A stretch of 64,000 nt of DNA from Varroa destructor (Eukaryota > Arthropoda > Arachnida > Mesostigmata > Varroidae). The stretch spans positions 12,378,578-12,442,577 of the forward strand of contig NW_019211458.1 in the NCBI RefSeq assembly GCF_002443255.2, given 5' to 3'. Numbering within the stretch: position 1 is the first letter of the stretch; each line of letters begins with the position of its first letter. Made by a program: the position numbers and the translations under genes. Positions 36,601 to 49,200 of this stretch are shown piece by piece. The notes under the pieces were generated by a model that saw nothing but the letters and a program-made list of their open reading frames with translations, had not been told where the DNA came from and did no database searches.

Positions 36601-39600
36601 AAGTGTTCTCAGCGCCGACCATCGGTTCAGCGAGCTATACCAATTATTGTCGAAAGTGCCTGAATTGGTCGATCTCCTCCGCGATCCGCGTGCCACTCTA
36701 ATGCTGATGGCTCCTACAAATGAGGCTTTCCAAGCTATGGACCCTTCTAAGCTCATCAGAATTCAGCATGATTATACCCTTGCCAAGCGTACGTTTTTTA
36801 ACACAGTTCAGTTTCTATTATGATTACTAATAGTAGCCGTAACTGATGATTCCATCGTGGTATATCAGGTTCAGAGCTGCGATGTGTCTAGGTCTTAGGC
36901 CACATCATTGTAAGGAATTCCAAAAAAGACTGCTGATCCGCAGACAAGGATATTGCGCACAATGCTGAAAAACCTAAGCTTTGTTCAGCTTTACCTATAC
37001 ACACATAAGCGCCCTTTTAAGGTAGGTACTTAAAAATTTTGAACTTCCAAAGGGTTCGCTGATCTTGTCATTCTTGGGTCTTGTCATCGCTTTGATCTAA
37101 TAGAATTTCTCCAACTTCATCTGGTGCTCCACCCAATGTGTGCACCTGCCATAATCGAAAAACACCGAGTGCGCACTGTCGGCGGAACCAGGATCACAAT
37201 TAGTTGCGACCGACAAGGTGTGTCGGTAAACGATCATCAGACACGCTTTCTTCAGGATTATCGTTTTGCCAACAACGGTTTCATTTCCGTCGTAAGCAAG
37301 GTCATCGTTCCAGATCCGGGTAAATATGAGTGATATCTCTGATCGTAGTATACTAAATGTAGGTGCAACGAATTTTGTATTTGTATTTTTTTGCATCGAA
37401 TATGTTACGAGTCTCTCATATTTTTTTATTTTAAAAACAATGTCCGAGATCAGCGCTATGTCACTGTGAATTGGACAAGTAGGTTTTTTGAGGGACGAAT
37501 ATAATTTAGGTATTCTGCCATAAAAAAAGAGGTGTGTAAAAGGCGAACCTGTTAGAGCTAACGTAGTTTGAGAAATTAAATTAAAAGGTACAATTGTACT
37601 TCGTACCTTATGGTCACAACATTTTTAGACGTTCCGAGACACCACCGCCTCAGAAATACAGTATGTCTATTGACCATGTATGCATACACTTCATTTGGTC
37701 ACGACTCTTGTCCTAACTGATTAAAAGCAGAAAACACTAGACGAAAAAAACTCAGCTATCGATTCACTTTAAAATTCGACCTTTATGCTTTTTATCTGCC
37801 CATATAACGATACAAAAAAAAATAAAACAACGCAAGCAAGTGCGCAGAATACAGATTATTCGATTTCGGGCAAAGGGCGAAGGTCGTGGTGAAAGATCAA
37901 GTCGCTAGAAGCTACATAGCAAAGAGAGAGGTGTGTCTTATAAAACGAAAGATGCCATTAATATGGTAACTGTGCTTGAAGGATAGATACGGAGTGTTCC
38001 TGAATGGTTAAGGCTGTGTGCCGTACGACTTCAGTAGGAGTGCTTAAGCTAATTCCAGAAATGATAGTTTCAAGGCACCGCAGGCTAGTAAATGGGCGAA
38101 GATAAAGGACTTTTTAAATCCTATATATACAATTCCCTGTGGAATTATTTGTGATAATACTATAGAATTATTTCTCATACTGCTGTCCCTCTTATAGTTT
38201 GCACTTCCGAACGCAATGGTACTTCATTTTACTTTATTAGCCATGGTTGCATTTCTAGACTCTATCCTTTGAAATAATCTCCTCCTCATTTCCTGCAGAA
38301 GTTATCGAGAATTACATATCGATAAGTTCCTAATGCAAAAACCTACATTGTCTAAGGTTTTGCGGCGATGATCTTTATGGATATTGGCATTTTTTGAAGC
38401 ACTCCACCGCAAAGGGTCCTTAGCTCGACAAAGCCTACGCTACTAATTCAAAACGAATTCTACAAACAAAACAGCGTATTTTGGTAAAAAAAAATACTTT
38501 ATACTTTCTTAAATGCAGTAAGACATTGCTTCAACAATAAGATACCAGTTGTGTAATTGTTTAAGAAGCAAACGTGTAAAATGTCTTAAAATATAATAAC
38601 TCACGTACGATTTATCGATGAAATAGAAAATTTATGAAAAATGTGAGCATCAATGCGTTTCATATGGACATTTTCCTACCTGTGATATATTGGTGCCTAT
38701 CAAAATAGACGTTACGAGCACTAACGCATGATGGACGCTTTTAAATATAGTTCGAACCGTGTGGGATTTGATGGTTCGTCGCGATCTTTCTCTATTCACT
38801 GACGCTGTTCGCCGCCACGGTCTTGAACACTACTTCAGCGATTCTACTATAACTGTATTTGCGCCCAACAACGATGCTATCCGGAGGTATGTGACTATCG
38901 TCGATTTGGACGGTCAACAAAAAAGCTTTTTCTAAAATTCATACTTTTAGAAGCTACACACAAAATTATTATTATTATTATTATCGCTAACGTTGGAAAA
39001 TATTTGCTATCTAGACTAACATAAACATTTCCACTAGGATTAGAGTTCAGTTTACCTTGAGCGTTGTTACTATTATACCATTATTTACTGGACCCAGCTT
39101 ATTAGAAGAGCCTAAGAATTTTTCGTTACCATGGCTGTTTTTACGGGATTTTTGAAGCTGGCCTTGTAATTTTTGTAAAAACAGACTTACTTTTCAGATA
39201 AACTGAAAGTAAGAAAATGTCATCTTGCAGTGCCTCCACTCACAGGCCAAGAACCTGTAGTCCTACTATTTGGTCCTACTACGTTGCTGTATGTTTGCTA
39301 TCTGCACCACACGTTCCTTCCCTTCGTTATTAAGTTTACAGAAAAAAATTTGAGCTTCTTGATTGATCTCTATTTATCCCGTTACTAAGCGAGTAGCAGC
39401 GAGAGTGCTGCGGGAGGGCGCAGCCGCGATAAATAGGCACGGGAGTAGGATAACAGAACATGGGGGTACAGACTCTTTGATTCCGTCGACGGACACTTTG
39501 TGATGAAATATGATCAAAATAGATTTAAGAATTCCCCTTTATGTCTGCATCATGTGCGTCTCAGACAAAAAATATGGCTTTAGATTAAACATGTGGTCCC

Positions 39601-42062
39601 CATAGCAGCGATTACAATTTCAACTTCGGATACATGAAGTAATTCAGCTTTGGAATATAACATATATCGTCTTCGTTTCCAGCTGAAAGCTGTCTTTTGA
39701 GGCAACGCTTGATGGCAGTACCAGGCGTAGACCTTAAAGCATTTGTAAAATTGAGCACGCAAGCAACACATGCTGGACACGAGTATCGCCTGTTAGACTA
39801 GCTACTGATGTTCAGTTTAATAAATAGTATACAAATTACAGCAAGTGTTCCATTTTTCCAAAAAATGTGGAGCTTATCAACAAACTAAGACATTTCAAAT
39901 ATACAATCACCTCTCATTGGAAGAAACCAGGAAAGCTTACCAAAATTTCAGCAATTTCAAATCCAAGTGTGGTATAGTACATGTTTTGGATAAATATTTT
40001 GCTTAAAATCTATTTATGCGTTAGTTTTTTTTGCTGTTGATAGATGGTTTTGGTCAAGGAGTCTCGAGTGCTTTGCCAATCAGTCAGAATTATTAATTAT
40101 ATCACCTCGTACATTAATTTAAGCTAAAATAAAATATAAACATTGTGGAAACGAACTGGGTTGCGAGAACCGTTCTTGTGATTCAGATATACATACAGTT
40201 ATTTTTTGTTCACCAATAGCTGGGCTCGGCAGCATGGGGCATATTATGACGATCAACTGTACCAATTGGCGCTACGTGAATTCATTTATAATCATTTCGT
40301 CTATGGTCAGAAGATCACTACGGCCCAGTTTATTGACGGAAAAGCTCTTTACTCATTCAAGCGGTCCTCCACTATCAGAATGAAGGTCGCAAGAAAGGTA
40401 TGGTTATTATTTGGAGGTTACTTATCCTTAATTTAAAGATTTGACTAAAACCATGCCATAATATAACCAACATTGTCAAAATAAGCTTGACTTTTCATAT
40501 AAAGTACCTAAGAAAAGCACGGCAAGAAGTATAAAGCGGAAAATTCGAGGGTTTTTTGTTTCGCTTATAAGAAGTATATAATACTACGAGCAATTATCGA
40601 CAAACTAAGCAAAACATCTGCTAAGTAAAGTTATATTTCTTTAAATTATAGTGGTACGGCGTAGATCTCGCTAAACTCGTTGAATCAGACATAAGGGGCT
40701 CGAACGGAGTGCTCCATATTATTGATCGAGTACTCACGCCTCGACGCATACATTTTAGAGATTGGATCACTCGCGACGAGGCAGATAATACAATTAATCG
40801 GTAAGTTGATGGAATTACATCGTTTAACGATGCTGTTCTTAAGCTTTAACTTAAGCTGGCTGTTATGCAAATCTGATGACCCCCCCCCCTTCCCCCGCGT
40901 TTATTCCTCTAAAATAATATTCCTAACAATAAGCTACTACCGTCAGTATCAGAAACATGTTACTAGAATTTCGTTATGTGTGGATACATTTTAGAAAAAA
41001 ATCATTGTAATGGGTTTATTTTAAAGACAACTAATTTAGGTTGAAAGGGTGCTTCGTATGACTGTACTAACGTCCCGAATGCCAGTACCAGATAGCGCCG
41101 GTTTGTGAGAAGGTCTCAACAGGTACTGGAGAGTCTAAGATAAATCTACATATGGTTCATGGCGCATTTAAGGAGTCTGTTGTATTTATTGTCAATGAAA
41201 GTAACAAAAAATGTGTGAGAAATTAGGCAGTTCGTCAAGCTGATCCGCCGTTCGCGTGGAGTCATGGAAGAGCTCGAGAACCTTGGATCGAGCAATACTA
41301 CAGCCAGCAGCGTCACCATCTTTGCCCCAGAGGACGAAGCATTTGAAAGTTGGAATGTAAACGAAGTTCTCAACACGGCACAAAAAATCGAGCATGTTAG
41401 TAAAAAATATACACTTTTTTAAGTAAATAGTATCTCTATAGACGGATTAATAACATTTCTTATGCAGTTATCGCCGGCGGTGTTGTTGTCACCCACCGGA
41501 CGATGAGCCTTCTATCTGAATTCGGTCTCATACACTTGTTATTATTTCAATAACCCTTTTTTTACCTATATCAACTCTCCCCAATTACGAAGTACGCTCA
41601 GTTATTATGCTATGTCACACAGTTCACGTCATCGTCACCTGCTTGCTTGCTTGCTTGATTAAACATATCGTTCTGATACGTTTAGTCAACCAAGTAGATA
41701 CGATACAACACTTGTCTTTAACTCAAGTCCGTACCTCCTCTTTTTTTTGTTATTTCGGTTCTAATCATTTCGCTCAGTTTGTTCGAGGACACATTGTTCA
41801 TGACGAGATACCCCTCCAGACGATGTCGCCTAACATGACCTATTTCTACTCAACTGAGAACCGCGACCCGCTCCAGGTGCGAAACGAAGACGGCGGCCAA
41901 ACGACGTCTGTAAATGGAGCGAGTGTTGTACACGCCGACACGCTCTTCATCGATGGAGTTCTGCACGGTATAGATAGATTTCTCATTGACGCCTCCGCAA
42001 TGCAAGTCGCTGGCCGTAAAGTCCACAGCGCCAATAACGTTCGTAAACGCAATCGAACCTAG
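33635..42062 (+). CDS. secreted EMI + four FAS1 domain protein (TGFBI/periostin architecture), 12 exons, 691 residues
   Basis: Exons are 33635-33780, 34289-34387, 35019-35144, 35480-35695, 35977-36028, 36485-36788, 37104-37319, 38751-38886, 40220-40397, 40652-40800, 41227-41395 and 41778-42062. They sum to 2076 nt, 692 codons with the stop, and every phase agrees. Residues 1-21 are a signal peptide ending GPAQA. The EMI domain spans about 49-123 (GPNMCAVEYV, NVCGFKT, FECCEGY, GCSG; cysteines 53, 78, 88, 89, 101). Four FAS1 domains follow at about 124-240, 241-383, 388-522 and 541-678, each with the H1 phrase (TLFVPSDEA, TLMLMAPTNEAF, ITVFAPNNDA, VTIFAPEDEAF). Most end in NGV-hhVIDxVL-type strands. 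Human TGFBI has 683 residues. The family is extracellular-matrix adhesion proteins. There is no RGD motif, and the tail is basic (VRKRNRT). It looks intact and functional. Confidence 0.96.
34456..34474. repeat. (AT)n microsatellite
   Basis: Nineteen alternating A/T bases in the second intron of the EMI-FAS1 gene, flanked by CATACATA-type repeats. Confidence 0.9.
40880..40896. repeat. C-rich homopolymer tract (C10 TT C5)
   Basis: Ten C followed by TT and five C, 80 bp into the intron after exon 10 of the EMI-FAS1 gene. It stands out in AT-rich DNA and is a likely length-polymorphic or error-prone site. Confidence 0.9.
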
Positions 42063-42301
42063 ACGAATGCCATGGCTCAGAACACCGAACAGGAATACAA
42101 GAAGCTGCCATAGCCCATTTTAAAGCCTGTCATTATAATTAGCATCCGACGGAGGAAGGAAGTCTGTCAAGCACGCGTCAGAACGGCGTTTACTGCGTGG
42201 GAAAATACATTTGAATTGCTCGAAAGATATTACAGTTTTTTGCTTATTATATTTACGGGTTTGTTACCAGTTAGGTGTTACCTCTGCCGTAGTATTTTTT
42301 T

Positions 42302-42307
42302 AATAAA
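42302..42307 (+). terminator. polyadenylation signal of the EMI-FAS1 gene
   Basis: AATAAA 240 nt past the stop codon, followed by a GT/T-containing stretch. It is the first canonical signal downstream of the last exon and defines a plausible 3' untranslated region of about 260 nt. Confidence 0.6.
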
Positions 42308-45300
42308 GCGGAGATTTGTTTAGAGACGACGCTTTCTTATCTACTCTCGAAAAACGCATATCTCCATTAGCTAGTTTGGCTGCATTGTTTAAGATATAGC
42401 AGACGCATTTTTATTTGTAAAGTGTTAAAATTAAAGGACAAATTCACATTCGATTCATTATACAAAAGCGTGATTTAAAAAATGGGTCTATGTCAATTCT
42501 CATATGCTGTTAGACGTATGTCTTTGCAAAGGACGCATTCATTGTACTGTTATTACATGATAAATTGTCGTCTAGTCTCTAGACTTAGCTCAAGTAAGCA
42601 TGTTACAATTTTTGTAAACAAAAAGAATACTGACTGGAACGTACGTTGTTATTTGTGTCATTTCCTTCATGTAACGTAAAGAAAAAAAAACAGCTAGTCA
42701 ATATAGCCGTCATTTTGATTTGTTGAGATGACGAATTTCGATGTTTATTGGGCTTCATTGGCTGGTTTGTGGCATATGTGGCATATAGCTGCACCATGCC
42801 GTCAGGGACAAAAAGGCCAAAACTTTAGGTGGGTAGTGGCGCTGAAAGAGAACAAACATATATATACTGTGTATCATTTATTGTAGCGTTACGATTGCTG
42901 CCATTACGCCTTGTGATTATTGTCGGAGCTGTGTACATGCATGTACACCCCCGTGCTTTAGAGACGTTGCACTTACCTTTCTAGAACGACAAATAACTTT
43001 GTATCTGAGATAATATATATGCAAAGTGTGATATTTGACGAATGATCTAACAGTGAATCAAATATACTTCTAGGAATTCTGTGTACCAACGTTATCGTTT
43101 GTTACTTCCCGGCTACAAAACACGTCATTCATGAGGCGGAACGTACAATTTCACTTCTAAACTGTTGCCAAGGCCTTTTGTGAAAGATCGAGTCGTTCCG
43201 TTAGTCGACCAGATCAGATTCCTGAAACTTCTGTCACATAAAACAGGATTTTACGTTATGTCGTAATCGACAAATAGCCGTCTAGATCGTGATTCAATTA
43301 GTACGCTACTTGGGCTTCCTCTTCGTCAAATTTAAAAACACCTTTATTAAGCGAAAAGCATACCTTACAATTTGTGCGGTAGAACTTCACCTGTCATGTA
43401 CTATATTTGATATGGCGATATATTATATTTATCGATTAATTGCAGGCCTTTAGTTTTCGTATCATTTTAGCAGTTTTCAAAATCGCGGTACAAGGACACG
43501 AGAAAAACTCTCGCTGTGCGGTTACTTATTCAGAGTCCTAGGGCGGAAAGAAAATATACTGCACTTTTTTTTTAAAGCGCGATAAAATCATAAAAAAGTG
43601 AATCAGAAGTCTGTGAATAGACGATCAACCGTTCTTGCCACGAAGCTGAAATTCCGACACACGTTCTCAATAATTAGATTCGTTATTAAAAAGGTTTTAC
43701 ACTCTGAATTGCCAGCAACCGTTCTATAGGGTAATCGTCGCCTATGTGTATGAATAGTTAATATAAGCTCTCTGGGTTCTTTGGCGGATGTCCATAATGC
43801 GCACGTTACCGGAAAATAGAAAAAATCGCGATTTTACATAGCCCCATTTACATTGCTAATTCGACTCCAGGCTTTTCGTCCGATAATATTACGCTTCACA
43901 GAAATAAGTTTCATAGGAATAATTTCTCTAAAAATGAAGAAGTTGTTACTGCTTCAGTATCATCTTTATCTACATCGTTTTTCATCTGCGAGGCCGCTTT
44001 TACTTTCTTCACACTGTTCGTTCATCGAAGCATCGGTGCTTGCGATCTTCAGCCGAGATCAATTGACACCGCATGGCCTAGAGCGACAGCATTAGATGGA
44101 CGTCATTTCCCAATAGTCTTTGTTTCCGTTGACAAAAATTGAGCAGCGTGAGGTCTCCAGAAAAAAGCATGTTTGCTGTAGGGGCTAACATGGCTCGCCA
44201 ATGTACACTGCTGCCGGTATAGTCACATTGAATTGCAATTGATAGGACGATCGAGAAGCTTCGTGCAAAAACAGAACTAACTCGTAGCGGAGTACACTGT
44301 ATTCTTTCCGCTTGGCTCATCACCAGCAGTCTATTCTAGGTTACTCTTTGTGCTTACCCCTGGCGCTGCAATTTTCTGCAAGCTTTCGCAGCGCTTCTGT
44401 GACTGTCCAACGCCTGGGGAGGAAAAGGGTTTGCTAGACCTCTTTTACAATTCTTCAATCTACGAACTCCCCTTAGAACTTGCCTTTGGTCTACGGACCT
44501 GTCAATCGAATATCCTTTCTTTGTGAACTGTCGATATAGCAACAGCCAGAGCGTACTCCGGATTTTTCTGCGCAATATCGGTGCCACAGCAGAGATATTT
44601 TCAATGAAAAGAGCACAGACTTGCTATAAGCTGAGTCGTGAGAAAAGCGGTGTGGAGAATGGGAATAACTCTCTATGAATCGTATACGTATATGTGCCAG
44701 CGCGACTTTTCGCAATGCTACTTACATACGCCTTCCATCCGTGTGCCCTTGGCTAAGCATCTTCAAGACATTGGATATCGGAGCGCGTTCCGTTTATCGG
44801 ATCCTCTAAAACGAGACAAACGCGCACAGTTTCTTTGCTCAGCTCGACATGAGTCGGGCTGCTGAGAGAGAGAAAACGAAAGACAAACAGACCGGATGAC
44901 AGAAGGTCTACTTAGAATGAAATAAAGGCTAGTGCATACATGAGTCATCAGATGCGCTCCGCATGCATAAACGACAATTGTAGGCCGTTTTGACTTACAA
45001 GGGCCTAACAATGAATATCAGATGTACTAGAAAGCCCTTGCAAAGGTTTCAATACTAGGCGCTTGTAGCTTAATGAGCGCCGTGGAACTCAGCTGGTCAG
45101 GAGGATTTCCTGCGGAAAAATGTCACTTTGCCCAAAGACCATAATGAATTAGTTATAAAATGAGAATCTCGTCAACGACATATACAATACAACCTGTGTA
45201 AATGAGAAAAGTTATTTAATAAAGTAGAAGAACGCTGGTTCTTTAAACTTGCTTCAATTCGGTAAATCTATGGACAAAATTAAATTGCACAATAACTTTA

Positions 45301-45711
45301 GCTCAATGACTAAAACAATGATTAGGGCCTTAATTCCAATGGTAGTTTGCTTAAAGAATAAATGTATCCCATATACTCTCGAGACATCCTTTTTCAGCAA
45401 CCTGTTTATGCTCACTGGGGTTACGAAGCTACGTTCGTTTGTAAAAAATTCATACAACAGTGTATACCTTTTAAAATCTCCCAGCGTAATAGACAAGGTG
45501 AAATGCAAATTGCTACAGACGTTGGGCTCATCAGCAAATACGTTGTATAGCTGTTTTGGCTGGCTGGGCATCTGGGGTCAGCTGTGTCCTTCGATTATAA
45601 ATATGCCGGTCCATGGATGCGGCGGTGTTTCCTACCTTAGGATGTAATCCGAAGGAATTTTAAGGAAAGGGGATTTGTTAGCTTTCACGTCTGCAACTGC
45701 TTCTGCTGCAG
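42308..45711. other. region without an identified gene
   Basis: Contains only modest open frames. One possible exon is 43958-44142 on the plus strand. A good acceptor (TTACTGCTTCAG) precedes a frame starting SLSTSFFICEAAFTFFTLFV, hydrophobic like a membrane segment, ending at a TGA. No partner exon is proved. A 132-codon plus frame and a 105-codon minus frame overlap at 45249-45647; neither has recognisable domains. Confidence 0.5.
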
Positions 45712-45906
45712 GTTCTATTGGGTAACTCTAGCGATTTCTGCCGCCGATCCAACTACTGCGTCTACGATGAGCGGTATTGCACGACCGCTTGTTTGGGGCA
45801 TATTCCATCCTATGTTGAGTACACGCTACAGTGGGCTTGTCCCGTGAACGGTACGGTGCTGAAGAGCAGCACTTCTGGTGTACGCGATAGTAGTGAGGAG
45901 AAGTAA
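45712..45906 (+). CDS. candidate exon, cysteine-containing, unidentified
   Basis: After a strong acceptor (CTTCTGCTGCAG) the frame reads VLLGNSSDFCRRSNYCVYDE, then RYCTTACLGHIPSYVEYTL, then QWACPVNGTVLKSSTS, and ends at TAA 45904-45906. The codon choice is clearly richer in G/C at third positions than the flanks. Six cysteines and two N-glycosylation-type sequons (NSS, NGT) suggest an extracellular domain. I do not recognise the family. A donor-like AAAG|GTAATT lies just past the stop, so the stop may be real or the true donor may be earlier (for example GAACG|GTACGG). It is probably linked to the frame at 45959-46204. Confidence 0.4.
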   Translation, partial: VLLGNSSDFCRRSNYCVYDERYCTTACLGHIPSYVEYTLQWACPVNGTVLKSSTSGVRDSSEEK

Positions 45907-45958
45907 AGGTAATTGCTTTTCTCTGGGCCTCTCTATCTAACCATCTGTTCCGGATCTA

Positions 45959-46204
45959 TCTTTTCTTGTACCGTTAACGGTGCTCTTCGACCACTTGTAT
46001 CTGTTCTACTCGGCCATCAACGTTCGGCGGCACATTGTTCTGTCCCGTCTGAGCACTATGACTGAACGTTTTGCCTGGAGCCTGGAAGGAGCCTCCAAAA
46101 ACCGCCGCGAAACATCAGTCCGAACTAAAGTAAATAAATTGCCACGGATGGCAGCACCTGGCAGTAAACTAAATTTGTTCATGAATAGACGTTTTGGAAT
46201 TTGA
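45959..46204 (+). CDS. candidate terminal exon, membrane-like start and basic tail, unidentified
   Basis: The plus-strand frame reads LSFLVPLTVLFDHLYLFYSA, then INVRRHIVLSRLSTMTERFA, then a basic stretch (SKNRRETSVRTKVNK) to TGA at 46202-46204. Codon use is strongly coding-like from 45980 to 46110. A branch-point-like CTAAC and a pyrimidine tract precede it (45951-45977), but no AG follows before the coding part. The 3' splice site is therefore either damaged, non-canonical or misassembled. A hydrophobic segment followed by basic residues suggests the cytoplasmic end of a membrane protein. Family unknown. Confidence 0.38.
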   Translation, partial: SFLVPLTVLFDHLYLFYSAINVRRHIVLSRLSTMTERFAWSLEGASKNRRETSVRTKVNKLPRMAAPGSKLNLFMNRRFGI

Positions 46205-49200
46205 AAGAAGACGATAAAAAGTATTTTTGTCGTTATCTATTTGAGTTTGCCATCGCGAACAAATTGCTTAATGGTTATCGGTTACCATTTGAGATGAATT
46301 TGGAACGTGTATGAGGAGGGCTTATCTGGCGACATTTTCTCTAGATGCTACACTATCGTACGCAGTACGCAGCACCGCTATATTTATTGACGCGTCTCGA
46401 CGTTATCGCACTGTGAGTGACAAGATCAGCAGCGGTTTTGCAGAGCTGCAAAAATATTAGTAACACTTAACATTTGTACCGACGCTCTAAGTGTCAATCA
46501 TTGGTAAAAATGTATTATATATCAGTGTGCAAGGTAGCAGTTGAGTCGATTCTGGGACAAGTACGTTATTCATGCGAAACAGTAATTAGGACAAACAGAA
46601 ACACGAAGGTATCGGGGCAAGAATGATGCTATCGCTGGTAGGGATGTGACTCTTAGGTAACCTATATGTGACAAATACTAAAATATGAACATGTTGATCA
46701 AACAAATGCATTTTATGGAAATAGTAACCAGTCACAAAACGATAGAAGTGCGTTTAGTCATACAAGTGGTTCTTGTGATTGTGCTCATGGTAGGTTGTCG
46801 TATGTCGGCTGAAATATCGACGCCAATCGGAAAGAAAGACACGACACTCTAAATTGTAACTGTTCGTCGCTAGGAACTAAATGTTCCAGAAGGAGACAAT
46901 TTGCGTATTCATTTTGCGGACGTTCGCATATCTACCGACCCTGTTACCTCCCACTCGAAGCCAACGAACCTTAGGGTAGGAAGGGAAAAGGAGTAAGAAA
47001 CGGAAAAGGAAATCAGCAACGAGATACGCGTGCATACGGTGGAGAAGTTTCAGAATTGATTCTGGGTAAAGAGTAGCCGAGGTATGATGCGGACGAGTGC
47101 TCGCGTTTGCACAAAAGAAAATAGCTTTGACGCAGTTTAATTGAATAGTAATGGTACGTCGTGATAGTCGCAATTAGGACGTGGGAAATCGTTAACCAAT
47201 AAACTTCGTACGATCAAAAACAGATTCAGATCAGTTCCATCAGATAGCTGGGTAATATATAGTATGGTGCTGTATCTACAAGAACGCGTTGCACCATTGT
47301 CCTATCCGGCCAAAGTGATTCTGAACGTGCTAAAATGCAACAAGTAAAATGAAAACACAGCAGGAAGAAAGCCAAGAGGACGACAGTTTCCCTATCAGAT
47401 GTAAGGGCAGCAAACAAGCTAGTTGCGTCGCGCGCCAGTAACAGCGGCTATGGCTACCCGATATTTTTAATTATGAGTAAAACACCAAGTAAATCAAAAT
47501 GTCGCTTTGTAGGCCGTTATAATGAGACTTCATAGCGAGTGACGCTAATGTCGAGATTTCTTCTAGTCTGATGAAGAAAGAATAGAAAAATAAACAAAAA
47601 ACGTAATTATAACCTGTTCGGTAACGGTTGATTCTACTGAACTGCTTGTTCTTACGTTGTAGATCTGAGTATCTGTTACCATTGGGAATAAAAGCTATAC
47701 TCGTTGATGTTGTTTGGTACATTGTTGTGCCCTAAACATTGTCTTGTCGGTAATATAATGTTTAAGAAGCAAGGCGCCTATAGAGAAGCTCACTTTCTAT
47801 GTACGGCTATCAAATTCTAAAGCTTCAAAAAACGAACGCTGTCAATATGCCCCGCTAAACGCATTCACGATTAACTCAGAAAGCTTTTTCTGTCTCTAGC
47901 TCTTAGCAAAACTTTGTGTCGTAACAATGGAACGAGGTAGAGGCGTGAGTCAGCATTACAATATGAAGGAAAAAAAAACTTGTACCAATAATCAATACAA
48001 TGTGCTTACAAAACTGATATTTGCCTTCAGCTTGTTTGTGCGTTGCCATAACTCGGAGCTCGAATAATGCAAACACACATAGCGTGTTGTATCACTGCTC
48101 TTCACGCATACGATGTACCTATTAGAGGCCTAGAGACGACTCAATAGAGCCTTTTTTTGGCAACGACTAAATTTGCTGCCGCGCACTCAAGTACGGTGGT
48201 ACAAAAGTGCGTACAAAAAGCTACGGTTGAGCGGTATCCTCGGGTGACGCGAAACTACATATGCGTGCTTGTCAGCTCCCCTCCCCTCTGCTATCTGCAT
48301 AGTCAACTTGGGGCGGCATTGCTGCTCTACTTCTGCTTAGAGATAGAAGACAATGCTCCCTGAGTAGGCGCGCGCAGAAGAATGCAACGGAGAATGGTAG
48401 CGGTACGCATCAAAGCATCAACCGCAGTACGAAAATCTACGTGCAGTATCAAGCCGTTTAATTGAATGGTGTGTATGCTACGTGCTGAGCCTTATTGACA
48501 AATGCCAGCAATCTATTCACTTGTGAAGCCACCCCTTCCTCTCGTTTCTGCATTCCGCCACGAGTCCATACGCCCACCCTAATTGATGTGCCCATGGAAA
48601 CAACAAGATTGCTTTCACTTCGATCAGACCGACTTACAAATTCTGCGTACACGCTTCGAGTTGAAGATATTTATTGAAGCTAGCGATGGAAGGATTTCCA
48701 GTAATATGGTGATCCATCTTGCAATTGACTGGCGGAATAATTGAAGCGAGCTTAAACCATGAGACGTTTGATGGCATGTTTGTTCTAGTTTAATTATATA
48801 TTTCGCCTATAGTTCTTTGTGGGACAATTTACGGCTCACAGTCATTTTTTCAAGCAATACTAGAAGCGAAGGATATTTGAAATAGCTTACGATAAATTAG
48901 AGCAAGTGGCTATCTTAGAACATTTTCTTTGGGTTTAATTATGTCCCATAACCTGTACGTGCTTGAAAAACAATAAGGTAAAGATATGCTCTTGTTAGTT
49001 TTCAAGGAGGTTTTCCATCTACAAGGGTGTACACTGTTGGACACTGTTTTAGTCGTAAATTATCCCGTTATACTCATTACTATCGTCATAGTTCTCAGCG
49101 GCTATCGCGCACATCTGTAAGAACTTCTTCCACTCGGCTAACAAAGTTCATCCGACTTACGAACTTGCATAAGCTTGAAGTGCCTTGGATAGCACTTTTG

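Noticed and set aside
38001..38060. tRNA-like string (GAATGGTTAAGGCTGTGTGC)
   Set aside because: Resembles a leucine/serine tRNA D-arm, but no matching acceptor stem and no GGTTCRANTCC B box at the right distance.
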